A stretch of 64,000 nucleotides of DNA from JALZAI01 sp038207565. GTDB lineage: Bacteria > Actinomycetota > Actinomycetes > Mycobacteriales > Jatrophihabitantaceae. Positions 8,082-16,302 of the stretch are shown here, in pieces. Made by a program: the position numbers and the translations under genes. The notes under the pieces are model-generated. The model did not search any database, had not been told where the DNA came from, and worked only from the letters and a program-made list of their open reading frames with translations. Each line of letters starts with the position of its first letter. Within the stretch, counting starts at the first letter, position 1. The DNA is taken from the NCBI GenBank assembly GCA_038207565.1, contig JBBQZQ010000019.1, forward strand, positions 11,770-75,769, written 5' to 3'.

Positions 8082-9131
8082 TCAGGAGTCGTAGTCGACG
8101 GTAACGGTGTCGGTGGTCGGCAAGGCCTGACAGGTGAGCACGTACCCCTCGTCGAGTTCGTTCTGCTCCAACGCATAGTTGCGCCGCATGGTGACGGCAC
8201 CCTGCGTGACGAGCGCCCGGCACGTGCCACACACGCCGCCCTTGCAGGCAAAGGGCAGGTCGGGCCGGATCTTCTGGGCGCCGTCGAGCACCGGCGTCCC
8301 AGGAGGAACCGTGACCGTGCTCGTCCGTCCGTCGAGAATGACGGTGACCTCGGCGCCGGGTCCGGGCGGCGCCTCCTCGTGGTGCACCTCGCCGGGTGGC
8401 AGGTCCTCGACGTAGAACAGTTCGCGGTGGATCCGATGCGCCGGCACCTCCAGAGCGCTCAGGACCTCGATCGCGTCGCTCACCATGCCGAACGGCCCAC
8501 ACAACCACCAGTGGTCGACGCCAGCGACATCCACCGTCACCGGCAGCAGTTGCCGCAGCTTTGCGGCATCGAGCCGGCCGGTGAACAGTTCGACTTCCTG
8601 CGGTTCGCGGGACAGGACGTGTACGAGTCGCATCCGCTGTGGATGCGCGTCCTTCAGGTCCGCGACCTCGTCTGCGAACATCACCGAATCGGTGCGCCGG
8701 TTCCCATAGAACAAGGTGACCATCGAGCCCGGGTTGGCGTCGAGGATCGATCCGGCGATCGAGATCATCGGCGTGATTCCCGAACCCGCAGCGACGAGGA
8801 CGTGATCTGCGGCTGTCGTCAGGTCCGGTGTGAACGAGCCGGTGGGGCCCTGCACCTCGACAACGTCGCCCGGCCGCACGCTGCGCACGAGCCAACCCGA
8901 CACCGCTCCCCCGGTCACTTCGCGCACGCCGATGCGCGGTGCCCGCCCCAGCGGCGCGCAGATCGAGTAAGACCTGCGTTCATCCCCCCGGCGCACCGTC
9001 AACGACTGCCCCGGCGCGAACGCGAAGACGGCGCGCAGATCGTCCGGAACGCTGAAGGTCACTGCGGCGGAATCGTCGGTCAACGCGTCGACCCGGGATA
9101 CGGTCAGCGAGAAGAAATCGGAGCGCGCCAC
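8082..9131 (-). CDS. paaE: phenylacetyl-CoA epoxidase, reductase subunit
   Basis: Electron-transfer subunit of the PaaABC(D)E monooxygenase. A ferredoxin-NADP reductase part occupies residues 1-250: FAD-binding RRSYSICAP and NAD(P)-binding AAGSGITPMISI. A plant-type [2Fe-2S] ferredoxin follows, with ligands Cys296, Cys301, Cys304 (CKGGVCGTC) and Cys334. It passes electrons from NADPH to the di-iron centre of PaaA. Length 349 is normal. It is the last gene of the minus-strand operon and abuts paaD directly. Confidence 0.96.
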   Translation of the reverse strand: MARSDFFSLTVSRVDALTDDSAAVTFSVPDDLRAVFAFAPGQSLTVRRGDERRSYSICAPLGRAPRIGVREVTGGAVSGWLVRSVRPGDVVEVQGPTGSFTPDLTTAADHVLVAAGSGITPMISIAGSILDANPGSMVTLFYGNRRTDSVMFADEVADLKDAHPQRMRLVHVLSREPQEVELFTGRLDAAKLRQLLPVTVDVAGVDHWWLCGPFGMVSDAIEVLSALEVPAHRIHRELFYVEDLPPGEVHHEEAPPGPGAEVTVILDGRTSTVTVPPGTPVLDGAQKIRPDLPFACKGGVCGTCRALVTQGAVTMRRNYALEQNELDEGYVLTCQALPTTDTVTVDYDS

Positions 9132-9617
9132 TCAGATCTCCTTGACGTACTCGAATGGCTCGCTGCACTCACCGCAACGGTAGAGCGCCTTGCACGCGGT
9201 CGCGCTGAATGCCGCGGTCTGCTCGGTGCGCGGCGAATCGCAGTGCGGACACGCGACCGGCGCTGACCGAGCGCTCAAGGTCAACGGGATCGGCCCCGTC
9301 CGCGGCGCCACCGAGTGCGGCGGCGCGATGCCCGCCGCCGACAGCTTGCGACGTCCCTCAGCCGTGATCCACTCCGACGTCCATGCCGGCGCGAGCCGAG
9401 TCCGCACGACGACGTCACGGTAACCGGCCGATCGCAGGCGGTGGTGAAGATCCACGCTGATCTCGCGCATGGCCGGGCAGCCCGAATACGTCGGGGTGAT
9501 TGTCGCGATGACCGAGTCGCCTTCGACCTGGACGTCGCGCAGGATGCCGAGATCGGCCAGGGTCAGCATCGGCAGTTCGGGATCCGGGGTAGCCGCTGCC
9601 GCGACCCAGGCACTCAC
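9132..9617 (-). CDS. paaD: phenylacetate degradation protein PaaD (Fe-S assembly type)
   Basis: 161 residues. The first 90 are a MIP18/SufT-like domain (LRDVQVEGDSVIATITPTYSGCPAM, with the conserved Cys). The C-terminal 45 residues form a Cys-rich zinc ribbon (CPHCDS...CGECSEPF). PaaD is needed for maturation of the epoxidase, probably of the PaaE iron-sulfur cluster. GTG at 9617 was chosen because it overlaps the paaC stop as GTGA and gives the usual family length; the longer frame to 10061 is a shadow of paaC. Confidence 0.93.
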   Translation of the reverse strand: MSAWVAAAATPDPELPMLTLADLGILRDVQVEGDSVIATITPTYSGCPAMREISVDLHHRLRSAGYRDVVVRTRLAPAWTSEWITAEGRRKLSAAGIAPPHSVAPRTGPIPLTLSARSAPVACPHCDSPRTEQTAAFSATACKALYRCGECSEPFEYVKEI

Positions 9618-10486
9618 CACGTCGCTTCCGGGTGCGCGCGGGCGACGCTCTGCAACTCGGCGAGGACGTACCCCATCGCCTCGGTGTGCACGCCGTCGCG
9701 GCCGGTACGCCCGGCCACCGCCGCCATCGGTGCAGCTGTCGGCCGCTCGATGCCCGACGTCGCGAAGACGGTGTCGAGCACGACGTCCACCTGGCCGCGC
9801 AGCGATGCGACATCCGCCGCCGCGCCCTGCAACGACTGCTCGATCGCGTGCGGGCGGAACAGCTCGTCGACCATCGGCCAGAACGCTGCGAGGGCCCGCT
9901 GCATCTTGGCAAGGGACACGTCGGTGCCGTCGCCGAGACGCACCACCCACTGGGCGGCGTAGTCGCGGTGATAGGTGAGTTCCTTGACTGCCTTGCCGGC
10001 AATCGCGCTCAGCACCGGATCTGCCGACGCCGTCAGGGATTCGAAAAGCGCCAACCGCCACGACGCGAAGATGAGCAGCCGACCGACGAGCTCGGCGAAA
10101 TCAGCATCGCGGTGTTCGACCAGCCGCACGTTGCGAAAGTCTTTCTCGTTGCGGAAGTACGCGAGCTGATCCTCCGACTTCCCCACGACCGTGCCGGCCC
10201 GAGCCAGCAACATGCGCGCCTGTCCCAGCAGGTCGAGCGCGATGTTCGCGATCGCGGTCTCCTCCTCGAGCTCGGGCATGTACGTCATCCACTGCTGCAG
10301 ACGATGGGAATAGACGAGCGCGTCGTCTGCGAGCATGAGGCAGTACGCCGCGAGCGCCGCGCCGTCGACGCCGGCTGGAACGGTGGTGTCGATGCCCTCG
10401 AGCGGATCGGTGAAGCCGGTGCCGAATGCCCACCGGTGGTCGTCGCTCTCGTCGGAGAGCCCATCGTACGGAGTGTCGTGAGTCAT
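9614..10486 (-). CDS. paaC: phenylacetyl-CoA epoxidase, structural subunit PaaC
   Basis: Ferritin-like helical protein of 290 residues that forms the stable heterodimer with PaaA but has lost most iron ligands. Blocks DDALVYSHRLQQWMTYMPELEEETAIANIALDLLGQAR, KELTYHRDYAAQWVVRLGDGT and WPMVDELF are diagnostic. Its stop overlaps paaD and there are only 6 nt between it and paaB, so it sits in the middle of a tightly coupled operon. Confidence 0.96.
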   Translation of the reverse strand: MTHDTPYDGLSDESDDHRWAFGTGFTDPLEGIDTTVPAGVDGAALAAYCLMLADDALVYSHRLQQWMTYMPELEEETAIANIALDLLGQARMLLARAGTVVGKSEDQLAYFRNEKDFRNVRLVEHRDADFAELVGRLLIFASWRLALFESLTASADPVLSAIAGKAVKELTYHRDYAAQWVVRLGDGTDVSLAKMQRALAAFWPMVDELFRPHAIEQSLQGAAADVASLRGQVDVVLDTVFATSGIERPTAAPMAAVAGRTGRDGVHTEAMGYVLAELQSVARAHPEATW

Positions 10487-10492
10487 CGCTAC

Positions 10493-10855
10493 CTACATGT
10501 GCGGGACATCGTCGGGAATTTCGTAGAACGTGGGGTGGCGGTAGACCTTGTCACCGGACGGGGCGAAGAATGGATCTTTCTCGTCCGGACTGGACGCGGT
10601 GATGTCGCGCGCCGCCACCACCCAGATCGACACGCCTTCGTTGCGGCGGGTGTACAGGTCGCGCGCGTGGTGCAGCGCCATCTCTGCATCCGCAGCGTGC
10701 AACGACCCCACGTGCACGTGGTTGAGCCCGCGCTTGGCACGCAGAAACACTTCGTACAGTGGCCAGTCCGACCGCACGACAGCAAGATCCGGTGTGGTCG
10801 GCACGCCATTCGCCGGTACCGCGCCGTGGCCGCCCTCGGCGGTGAAGTCGGTCAT
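10493..10855 (-). CDS. paaB: phenylacetyl-CoA epoxidase, bridging subunit PaaB
   Basis: 120 residues. The core WPLYEVFLRAKRGLNHVHVGSLHAADAEMALHHARDLYTRR followed by GVSIWVV is the PaaB signature. The subunit bridges two PaaAC dimers. The first ~25 residues are a variable tail. The stop overlaps nothing downstream; its ATG overlaps the paaA stop by 4 nt (ATGA). Confidence 0.97.
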   Translation of the reverse strand: MTDFTAEGGHGAVPANGVPTTPDLAVVRSDWPLYEVFLRAKRGLNHVHVGSLHAADAEMALHHARDLYTRRNEGVSIWVVAARDITASSPDEKDPFFAPSGDKVYRHPTFYEIPDDVPHM

Positions 10856-11775
10856 TCGCCTCGGCCCTTCGCCGCGTGCGCGGTGGCCGCGTCACGCACC
10901 CATGCACCCTCGTCGTGGGCTGCCTTGCGATGCGCAACGCGCTGTGCGTTGCACGGACCGTTGCCCTTCACCACCGCCATGAACTCGTCCCAGTCCACGG
11001 CGCCGAAGTCGTAATGGCCCCGCGCCTCGTTCCAGCGCAGCTCCGGGTCAGGGAACCTCACGCCGAGCCGCTCGGCCTGCGGCACCGACATGTCCACGTA
11101 GCGCTGGCGCAATTCGTCGTTGGTGTGTCGCTTGACCCCCCAGGCCATCGACTGCGCGGTGTTGGGCGACTGGTCATCGGGCGGCCCGAACATCATCAGC
11201 GACGGCCACCAGAATCGATCGGTGGCCTCCTGGACCATCTCGCGTTGCGCGTCCGTACCGCGCATCATGGTCATCAGCAGCTCGTAACCCTGCCGCTGGT
11301 GGAACGACTCCTCCTTGCAGATGCGGATCATCGCGCGCGCATACGGCCCGTAGGAGGAGCGGCACAACGGCACCTGATTGCAGATCGCAGCGCCGTCGAC
11401 CAGCCAGCCGATCACGCCGACGTCCGCGTAGGACAGCGTCGGATAGTTGAAGATCGACGAGTACTTCTGCTTGCCGTGCACGAGCTTGTCGGTCAGGTCG
11501 GCGCGATCAGCACCCAGGGTCTCCGCAGCCGAGTAGAGGTACATGCCGTGGCCGGCCTCGTCCTGCACCTTGGCGAGCAGAATCGCCTTGCGCCGCAGGG
11601 ACGGCGCCCGGGTGATCCAGTTGCCTTCCGGCTGCATGCCGATGATCTCGGAGTGGGCGTGCTGGGCGATCTGGCGGATCATCGTCTTGCGGTACGCCTC
11701 GGGCATCCAGTCGCGCGGTTCGATGCGCCGGTCGTGCTCGATCGTCTGGTCGAAATGCGTTTCCAGGGACGTCAT
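10852..11775 (-). CDS. paaA: phenylacetyl-CoA epoxidase, catalytic subunit PaaA
   Basis: Di-iron oxygenase that epoxidises the ring of phenylacetyl-CoA. 307 residues from the ATG at 11775. Iron ligands are visible in the helices QDEAGHGMYLY (Glu, His) and CKEESFHQRQGYELL (Glu, His). PaaA-specific blocks GMQPEGNWITRAPSLRRK and LRWNEARGHYDFGAVDWDEF are present. The ATG overlaps the paaZ stop as ATGA; an in-frame GTG 12 nt upstream is less likely. Confidence 0.97.
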   Translation of the reverse strand: MTSLETHFDQTIEHDRRIEPRDWMPEAYRKTMIRQIAQHAHSEIIGMQPEGNWITRAPSLRRKAILLAKVQDEAGHGMYLYSAAETLGADRADLTDKLVHGKQKYSSIFNYPTLSYADVGVIGWLVDGAAICNQVPLCRSSYGPYARAMIRICKEESFHQRQGYELLMTMMRGTDAQREMVQEATDRFWWPSLMMFGPPDDQSPNTAQSMAWGVKRHTNDELRQRYVDMSVPQAERLGVRFPDPELRWNEARGHYDFGAVDWDEFMAVVKGNGPCNAQRVAHRKAAHDEGAWVRDAATAHAAKGRGE

Positions 11776-13811
11776 GAAACCGGCCACTCCTTCGCCACCA
11801 TGGTGAGCACGTCGTACCGCGCGACCGAAGAGCCGTCCTGCTTCGTCACGTCGGCGTCCCAGCGCACCTCACCGTGCGCGGCGTCACCGCGCGGCGTGAT
11901 CTGCTTGCAGGTCAACGTGACGGTCAGCTCGTCACCCGGGTAGACCGGAGTGAGGAAGCGCAGGTTGTCGACGCCGTAGTTCGCGAGCACCGGACCGGGA
12001 TCGGGATCGACGAACAGCCCCGCGGCCAAGGACACGATCAAATAACCGTGCGCGACCCGTCCGTCGAAGAACGGGTTCGCTGCCGCTGCCACCTCGTCCA
12101 TGTGTGCGTAGAACGTGTCTCCGGTGAATTCGGCGAAGTGTTCGATGTCCTCGAGCGTGACGGTGCGCGGGCCGGCCGTCACGCTGTCGCCGATGCGTAG
12201 CTGCGACAAGGACTTGCGGAAGGGGTGCTGATCGCTCACCGTCCGAGCGGCGCCGGTGATCCAGCGGCCGGTCACCGACGACAGCATCCGCGGGCTGCCC
12301 TGGACGGCGGTGCGTTGCATGTGGTGCAGCACCCCGCGGATGCCACCGAGTTCCTCACCACCCCCGGCCCGTCCCGGACCGCCGTGCACGAGCATGGGCA
12401 TCGGCGAGCCGTGCCCGGTCGACTCCGGTGCGGCGTCCTGGTCGAGCACGAGCAGACGGCCGTGCCACGGTGCGGTGCCGAGCACCACGTCCCGGGCGAA
12501 GTCCGGGTCTCCGGTCACGATCGAGCCGGCCAGGCTGCCCCGCCCGCGCGCAGCCAGCTCGATCACGTGCGGCGTATCGGCGTAACCCAGGACGGTCGAT
12601 ACTGGTCCGAACGCCTCCACCTCGTGCGGCTCGCGACGATCGACGTCGTCGCAGCGCACCAACATAGGCGAGAGGAACGCGCCCCGCGATTCGTCGGCGT
12701 CGATGAGCTCGACGTGCTCCGGGTCGCCGAAGACGAGACGCCCCGCCGAGGTGAGCGCCTTCAAGGCTCGGCGGACCTCCTCGCGTTGCTCGAGACTGGC
12801 CAGCGCTCCCATACGGACGCCGTCAGCTGCAGGATTGCCGACCGTCACCTTGGCCAGCCGCGCGGACACCGCCTCGATGACGTCGTCCAAGAGCGCGGAC
12901 GGAACGAAGGCCCGCCGAATCGCCGTACATTTCTGCCCGGCCTTCACGGTCATCTCGGTGACGAGCTGCTTGACGTACAGCTCGAACTCCGGGCTCCCCG
13001 GCGTCGCGTCGGGGCCGAGGATTGAGCAGTTGAGCGAATCCGCCTCGGCGTTGAAGCGCACCGAGCGCGACACGACAGCCGGGTGCGAGCGCAATCGTCG
13101 GGCAGTCGATGCGGATCCGGTGAAGCCGAGCAGGTCCTGCTCACCGAGGTGATCGAGCAGGTCTCCGGCGCCCCCGCACACCAGCTGCATCGAACCGTCC
13201 GGCAGCAAGCCGGACTCGACAATCAGCTCGACCATGCGGTGCGTCAGGTAGGCAGTCTGCGAGGCGGGTTTCACCACCGACGGGACGCCGGCAAGGAAGG
13301 CGGGTGCGAACTTCTCCAGCGGACCCCATGCCGGGAAGTTGAAGGCGTTGATCTGGACGGCCACGCCCTGCAGTGGGGTCATGATGTGCTGGCCGAGGAA
13401 GTTCCCCGCACGGCCGAGTTGCTCGGCGGCTCCCTCGACGTAGAAACGCTCGTTCGGTAGTTCGCGCTTGCCCTTGCTGGCGAAGCTGAGTATCACCCCG
13501 ATGCCGCCGTCGATGTCGAACTTCGAGTCGAACAGCGTGGCTCCGGTGTTCGCGGACAGTGCGTACAACTCCTCGCGGTGCTCACGCAGCATCGCACCGA
13601 GCGACTTCAACATCGCCGCGCGGTCGTGGAAGGTTAGCTCACGCAAAGCCGGTCCGACGGTGGTCCGCGCGTAGGTGAGCGCAGCACCCTTGTCGATGCC
13701 GGCCGACGAGATGCGGGCAACCTCCGCACCGGTCACCGCATCGTGGACCGGTTGGCCCTCGTCCTCGGCGGCGACCCATCCACCGGCGACGTAACTACGC
13801 AGTGCCGTCAT
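11772..13811 (-). CDS. paaZ: oxepin-CoA hydrolase / 3-oxo-5,6-dehydrosuberyl-CoA dehydrogenase
   Basis: Bifunctional fusion of 679 residues. Residues 1-520 are an aldehyde dehydrogenase with Glu256 (NAEADS) and nucleophile Cys295 (GQKCTAIRR). Residues 540-679 are a MaoC-type hydratase (HMDEVAAAANPFFDGRVAHGYL). The hydratase half opens the oxepin ring and the dehydrogenase half oxidises the reactive aldehyde. ATG at 13811 has GGAGG 5 nt before it. First gene of the paaZABCDE operon, transcribed from the palindromic control region at 13833. Confidence 0.96.
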   Translation of the reverse strand: MTALRSYVAGGWVAAEDEGQPVHDAVTGAEVARISSAGIDKGAALTYARTTVGPALRELTFHDRAAMLKSLGAMLREHREELYALSANTGATLFDSKFDIDGGIGVILSFASKGKRELPNERFYVEGAAEQLGRAGNFLGQHIMTPLQGVAVQINAFNFPAWGPLEKFAPAFLAGVPSVVKPASQTAYLTHRMVELIVESGLLPDGSMQLVCGGAGDLLDHLGEQDLLGFTGSASTARRLRSHPAVVSRSVRFNAEADSLNCSILGPDATPGSPEFELYVKQLVTEMTVKAGQKCTAIRRAFVPSALLDDVIEAVSARLAKVTVGNPAADGVRMGALASLEQREEVRRALKALTSAGRLVFGDPEHVELIDADESRGAFLSPMLVRCDDVDRREPHEVEAFGPVSTVLGYADTPHVIELAARGRGSLAGSIVTGDPDFARDVVLGTAPWHGRLLVLDQDAAPESTGHGSPMPMLVHGGPGRAGGGEELGGIRGVLHHMQRTAVQGSPRMLSSVTGRWITGAARTVSDQHPFRKSLSQLRIGDSVTAGPRTVTLEDIEHFAEFTGDTFYAHMDEVAAAANPFFDGRVAHGYLIVSLAAGLFVDPDPGPVLANYGVDNLRFLTPVYPGDELTVTLTCKQITPRGDAAHGEVRWDADVTKQDGSSVARYDVLTMVAKEWPVS

Positions 13812-13832
13812 CACAACCTCCGGAGCAGACTT

Positions 13833-13854
13833 ACTGACCGATCGTTCAGTAGGT
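13833..13854. promoter_or_regulatory. PaaR-type (TetR family) operator in the paaZ/paaI divergent promoter
   Basis: The core ACTGACCGATCGTTCAGT (13833-13850) is an inverted repeat with 8 of 9 base pairs matching. Extended to 13854 it agrees with all but two positions of the corynebacterial PaaR box as I remember it. It overlaps the plus-strand -10-like TAGGTT (13850-13855) and lies 22 nt before paaZ, so one bound dimer could silence both directions. Phenylacetyl-CoA would be the expected inducer. Confidence 0.75.
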
Positions 13855-13866
13855 TATCGTGACGAG

Positions 13867-14280
13867 GTGCCAGAGATCCAGCGTCCGGACGAAGCGGTCA
13901 CTGTGATGATGGCTGCCGACGAGGCATCACGGGCCCTCGGCATCGAGCTGATCGAGTTCGACACCGGACGCGCCGTGGCCCGCATGACGGTCCGCCCGGA
14001 CATGGTGAACGGCCATGACCTCGCCCACGGCGGACTCGTCTTCACTCTCGCCGACACCGCGTTCGCCTGCGCCTGCAACAGCCACGGACCTGTCGCGGTC
14101 GCGGCCGCAGCGGAAATCGTGTTCGTGGCACCGGCCCGGCTCGGGGACGAACTCACCGCCGAGGCAGTCGAACGCATCCGCTTCGGCCGCTCCGGAATCT
14201 ATGACGTCACGATCCGGCGCGGCGACGATGTGATCGCCGAGTTCCGCGGCCGCAGTCACCGCCCGGCAGCGCCCCGATGA
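13867..14280 (+). CDS. paaI: phenylacetyl-CoA-type thioesterase PaaI
   Basis: Hot-dog-fold thioesterase of 137 residues starting at a GTG. The motif NGHDLAHGGLVFTLADTAFACACNS carries the catalytic Asp in the long hot-dog helix (LADTAFA) and the HGG turn. PaaI hydrolyses stalled ring-hydroxylated or epoxide CoA intermediates and returns CoA. It is divergent from the paa operon and its stop overlaps the paaR start (ATGA). Confidence 0.93.
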   Translation: MPEIQRPDEAVTVMMAADEASRALGIELIEFDTGRAVARMTVRPDMVNGHDLAHGGLVFTLADTAFACACNSHGPVAVAAAAEIVFVAPARLGDELTAEAVERIRFGRSGIYDVTIRRGDDVIAEFRGRSHRPAAPR

Positions 14281-14873
14281 CGGCACTACGCCGAGGGCGT
14301 CCCGGGTACGACGTTGAATCCTTGCTCAGCGTCGCGGTCGAGGTGTTCAACGAGCGCGGTTACGACGGCGCGAGCATGGAAGATCTCGCGCAACGCCTCG
14401 GCATCACCAAATCCGCGATCTACCACCACGTGCAGAGCAAGGACGCACTGCTCGGCCTGGCCCTCGACCGTGCGCTCGTGGGTTTGGAGCAGGCTGCCGC
14501 GGATGTTCGACGGATGCCCGGACGAGCGGTCGATCGACTCGAAGTCCTGGTGCGCCGCAGCGTCATGGTCCTCGTCGACAACGTGCCGTACGTGACCCTG
14601 CTACTGCGCGTGCACGGCAATAGCACCGTCGAGCGCGACGCGCTCGCCCGTCGTCGTCGCCTCGACCGCCTCGCCGCCACGCTGGTGGCCGAGGCGGTAC
14701 GCGACGGAGACCTACGTCCGGACGTCGACCCCAAAGTCACCGGCCGCCTGCTCTTCGGGATGGTGAATTCGCTCGTCGAGTGGGTGCGACCGGGTCATGA
14801 CGCCGACCAACTCGCGGACGCCGTCACCGCGGCAGCCTTCGGTGGACTGCGAACCGCCCGGGGCCGGCACTGA
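14277..14873 (+). CDS. paaR: TetR-family repressor of the paa genes
   Basis: 198 residues. Helix-turn-helix at about residues 27-47 (ASMEDLAQRLGITKSAIYHHVQSKDALL), then an all-helical ligand domain with a C-terminal TetR_C-type block (GRLLFGMVNSLVEWVRPG). It is cotranscribed with paaI and the only regulator next to the paa genes, with a TetR-type palindrome 420 bp upstream. The role is inferred from context and from the corynebacterial PaaR. Confidence 0.88.
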   Translation: MTALRRGRPGYDVESLLSVAVEVFNERGYDGASMEDLAQRLGITKSAIYHHVQSKDALLGLALDRALVGLEQAAADVRRMPGRAVDRLEVLVRRSVMVLVDNVPYVTLLLRVHGNSTVERDALARRRRLDRLAATLVAEAVRDGDLRPDVDPKVTGRLLFGMVNSLVEWVRPGHDADQLADAVTAAAFGGLRTARGRH

Positions 14874-14922
14874 CGTCGCGCGCCTAGCCAGCCAGTTCGA
14901 CGATGAGCGGCGCCACATCCGC

Positions 14923-15249
14923 TCAGGCCCGAATCGCGTCCAGCTCGGACCGTCGGCGCGCGGCCAACGGCGATTCGCGGCGTTCTGGGCGTTCCAGACG
15001 ATGCGAAAGGATCTCACGGGCCAGGTCGACCCGCCCGGCCTGCGCCGCGTTGGAGATCAGCGTCTCTTCGACGATCTCACGCTGGGCGGCGCTGCCACCG
15101 AGGCGATCGACACCACGCAACGCCAGGAGGACGTCGGTCGCCCGATCCGCGTCGCCATGCACAAGGTGCATGAGCGCATCGGCCAGCGGCACCACCGTCT
15201 CGGCGAACACGCCGTCCCGCCGCTCCGCCGCCCGCCGGATCGTGGCCAG
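14923..15249 (-). pseudogene. 3' fragment of a TTC38-like tetratricopeptide protein gene
   Basis: About 105 residues that resemble the C-terminal end of tetratricopeptide repeat protein 38 homologues: FAETVVPLADALMHLV, then GGSAAQREIVEETLI, then RVDLAREILSHRLERP. The full family is 400 or more residues, so roughly three quarters are missing. The upstream edge joins, in a different frame, the fragment at 15250-15419. No own start or ribosome-binding site. Confidence 0.6.
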
Positions 15250-15419
15250 TGCCGCGGGTCGCGGGTGGCGTAGGCGAGCCCCGCACCCGGCGGATCAGGG
15301 TCCACAAGCAGTATCTGTATCGCTCGGCCGGCGAGGGTTGCGGCACGGGCCAGGTGCGTCGCGGTCAGGCAACCGCTGGCACCTCCACCCACCACTGCGA
15401 CGGTCGCCGGCGCGTTCAT
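15250..15419 (-). pseudogene. 5' fragment of an FAD/NAD(P)-binding protein gene
   Basis: Starts with a good dinucleotide-binding motif, VAVVGGGASGCLTATHLAR, followed by IQILLVDPDPPGAGLAYATRDPRHW, the first 58 residues of the NAD_binding_9 family. Homology stops abruptly near 15248 and the frame then runs into unrelated Arg/Gly-rich sequence. The next fragment lies in another frame, so no fusion protein can be made. A deletion that joined two neighbouring genes is the simplest explanation. Confidence 0.65.
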
Positions 15420-15472
15420 CGCGGGCCGGTACAGGCAGTTGAGCGACCGGAACAGTGCATCTCATGACGCCT

Positions 15473-15503
15473 TTGTCGATCGAATGACAAGGGATAGTAA
15501 ACT
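15473..15503 (+). promoter_or_regulatory. candidate promoter of the two-component operon
   Basis: TTGTCG (15473-15478) and TAAACT (15498-15503) with a 19-nt spacer, in the only AT-richer stretch before the regulator. An imperfect inverted repeat (CTTTGTC...GACAAGG, 15471-15492) overlaps the spacer and could be a binding site for the regulator. Confidence 0.35.
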
Positions 15504-15595
15504 CCTGAGGTCAGATGCGCGCGTTGACGCGACGTTGATCTGCCTCTGACCTTCACGTGACCTCCTTGACTGCCGTGCGCCGCTACCGTGACGGC

Positions 15596-16300
15596 GTGGG
15601 GCAGCCGGGGGTAGAACGCGGGCTGGTGCTCGTCGTCGAGGACGAGGCCGCTATCGCCGACGTCATCCGCATGCACCTCGCGCGGGCGGGTTACGGCGTT
15701 CAAGTCGAGACGAGCGGTGATGCCGGGCTCGAGGCGGTGCGTACCCACCGTCCGGTGGCGATCGTGCTCGACGTCGGATTGCCGGTGATGGACGGGATCG
15801 AGGTCTGTCGCCGCTTGCGAGCCGACGGGGACTGGACGCCGGTGCTGTTCGTGACCGCGCGCGACGACGAGGTGGATCGCATCGTCGGCCTCGAGCTCGG
15901 CGCCGACGACTACATCACCAAACCGTTCTCGCCGCGCGAGCTGGCCGCGCGGGTCACCAGTGTGTTGCGCCGCACGCGGCGCCCGTCCGAGCGGCGTGCC
16001 GAGCTTGTCGTCGGGACGGTCAGCCTCGACACGGGCCAACGGCGTGCATTTGCCGGCACCGACGAGGTCGTGCTCACGGTTACCGAGTTCGATCTGCTCG
16101 CGTTCCTGATGCGCCGGCCCCGCTGGGTCTTCAGCCGCGAGCAACTGCTCAGTGAGGTATGGGGTTACGCGTCGGCCGCCGGCACCCGCACCGTCGACGT
16201 GCACATCGCGCAGGTGCGCGCCAAGCTGGGTGTCGCCAGCCCGATCCGCACGGTGCGCGGCGTCGGCTATTCCGTCGAAGCGCGCCCGGCGGACGCGTGA
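15596..16300 (+). CDS. OmpR/PhoB-family response regulator
   Basis: Receiver at residues about 10-120 with acidic pair in VVEDE, phospho-acceptor Asp in IVLDVGLPVMDG, and Lys in ITKPFSPREL. Winged-helix DNA-binding domain about 135-230 (LTVTEFDLLAFLMRRPRWVFSREQLLSEVWGY, then TRTVDVHIAQVRAKLG). GTG at 15596 is preferred; the frame also allows GTG at 15557. It overlaps or abuts the histidine kinase gene by GTGA, so the two make one operon. The target genes are not known; the neighbouring secreted protein at 17702 is a candidate. Confidence 0.93.
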   Translation: MGQPGVERGLVLVVEDEAAIADVIRMHLARAGYGVQVETSGDAGLEAVRTHRPVAIVLDVGLPVMDGIEVCRRLRADGDWTPVLFVTARDDEVDRIVGLELGADDYITKPFSPRELAARVTSVLRRTRRPSERRAELVVGTVSLDTGQRRAFAGTDEVVLTVTEFDLLAFLMRRPRWVFSREQLLSEVWGYASAAGTRTVDVHIAQVRAKLGVASPIRTVRGVGYSVEARPADA

Positions 16301-16302
16301 TA

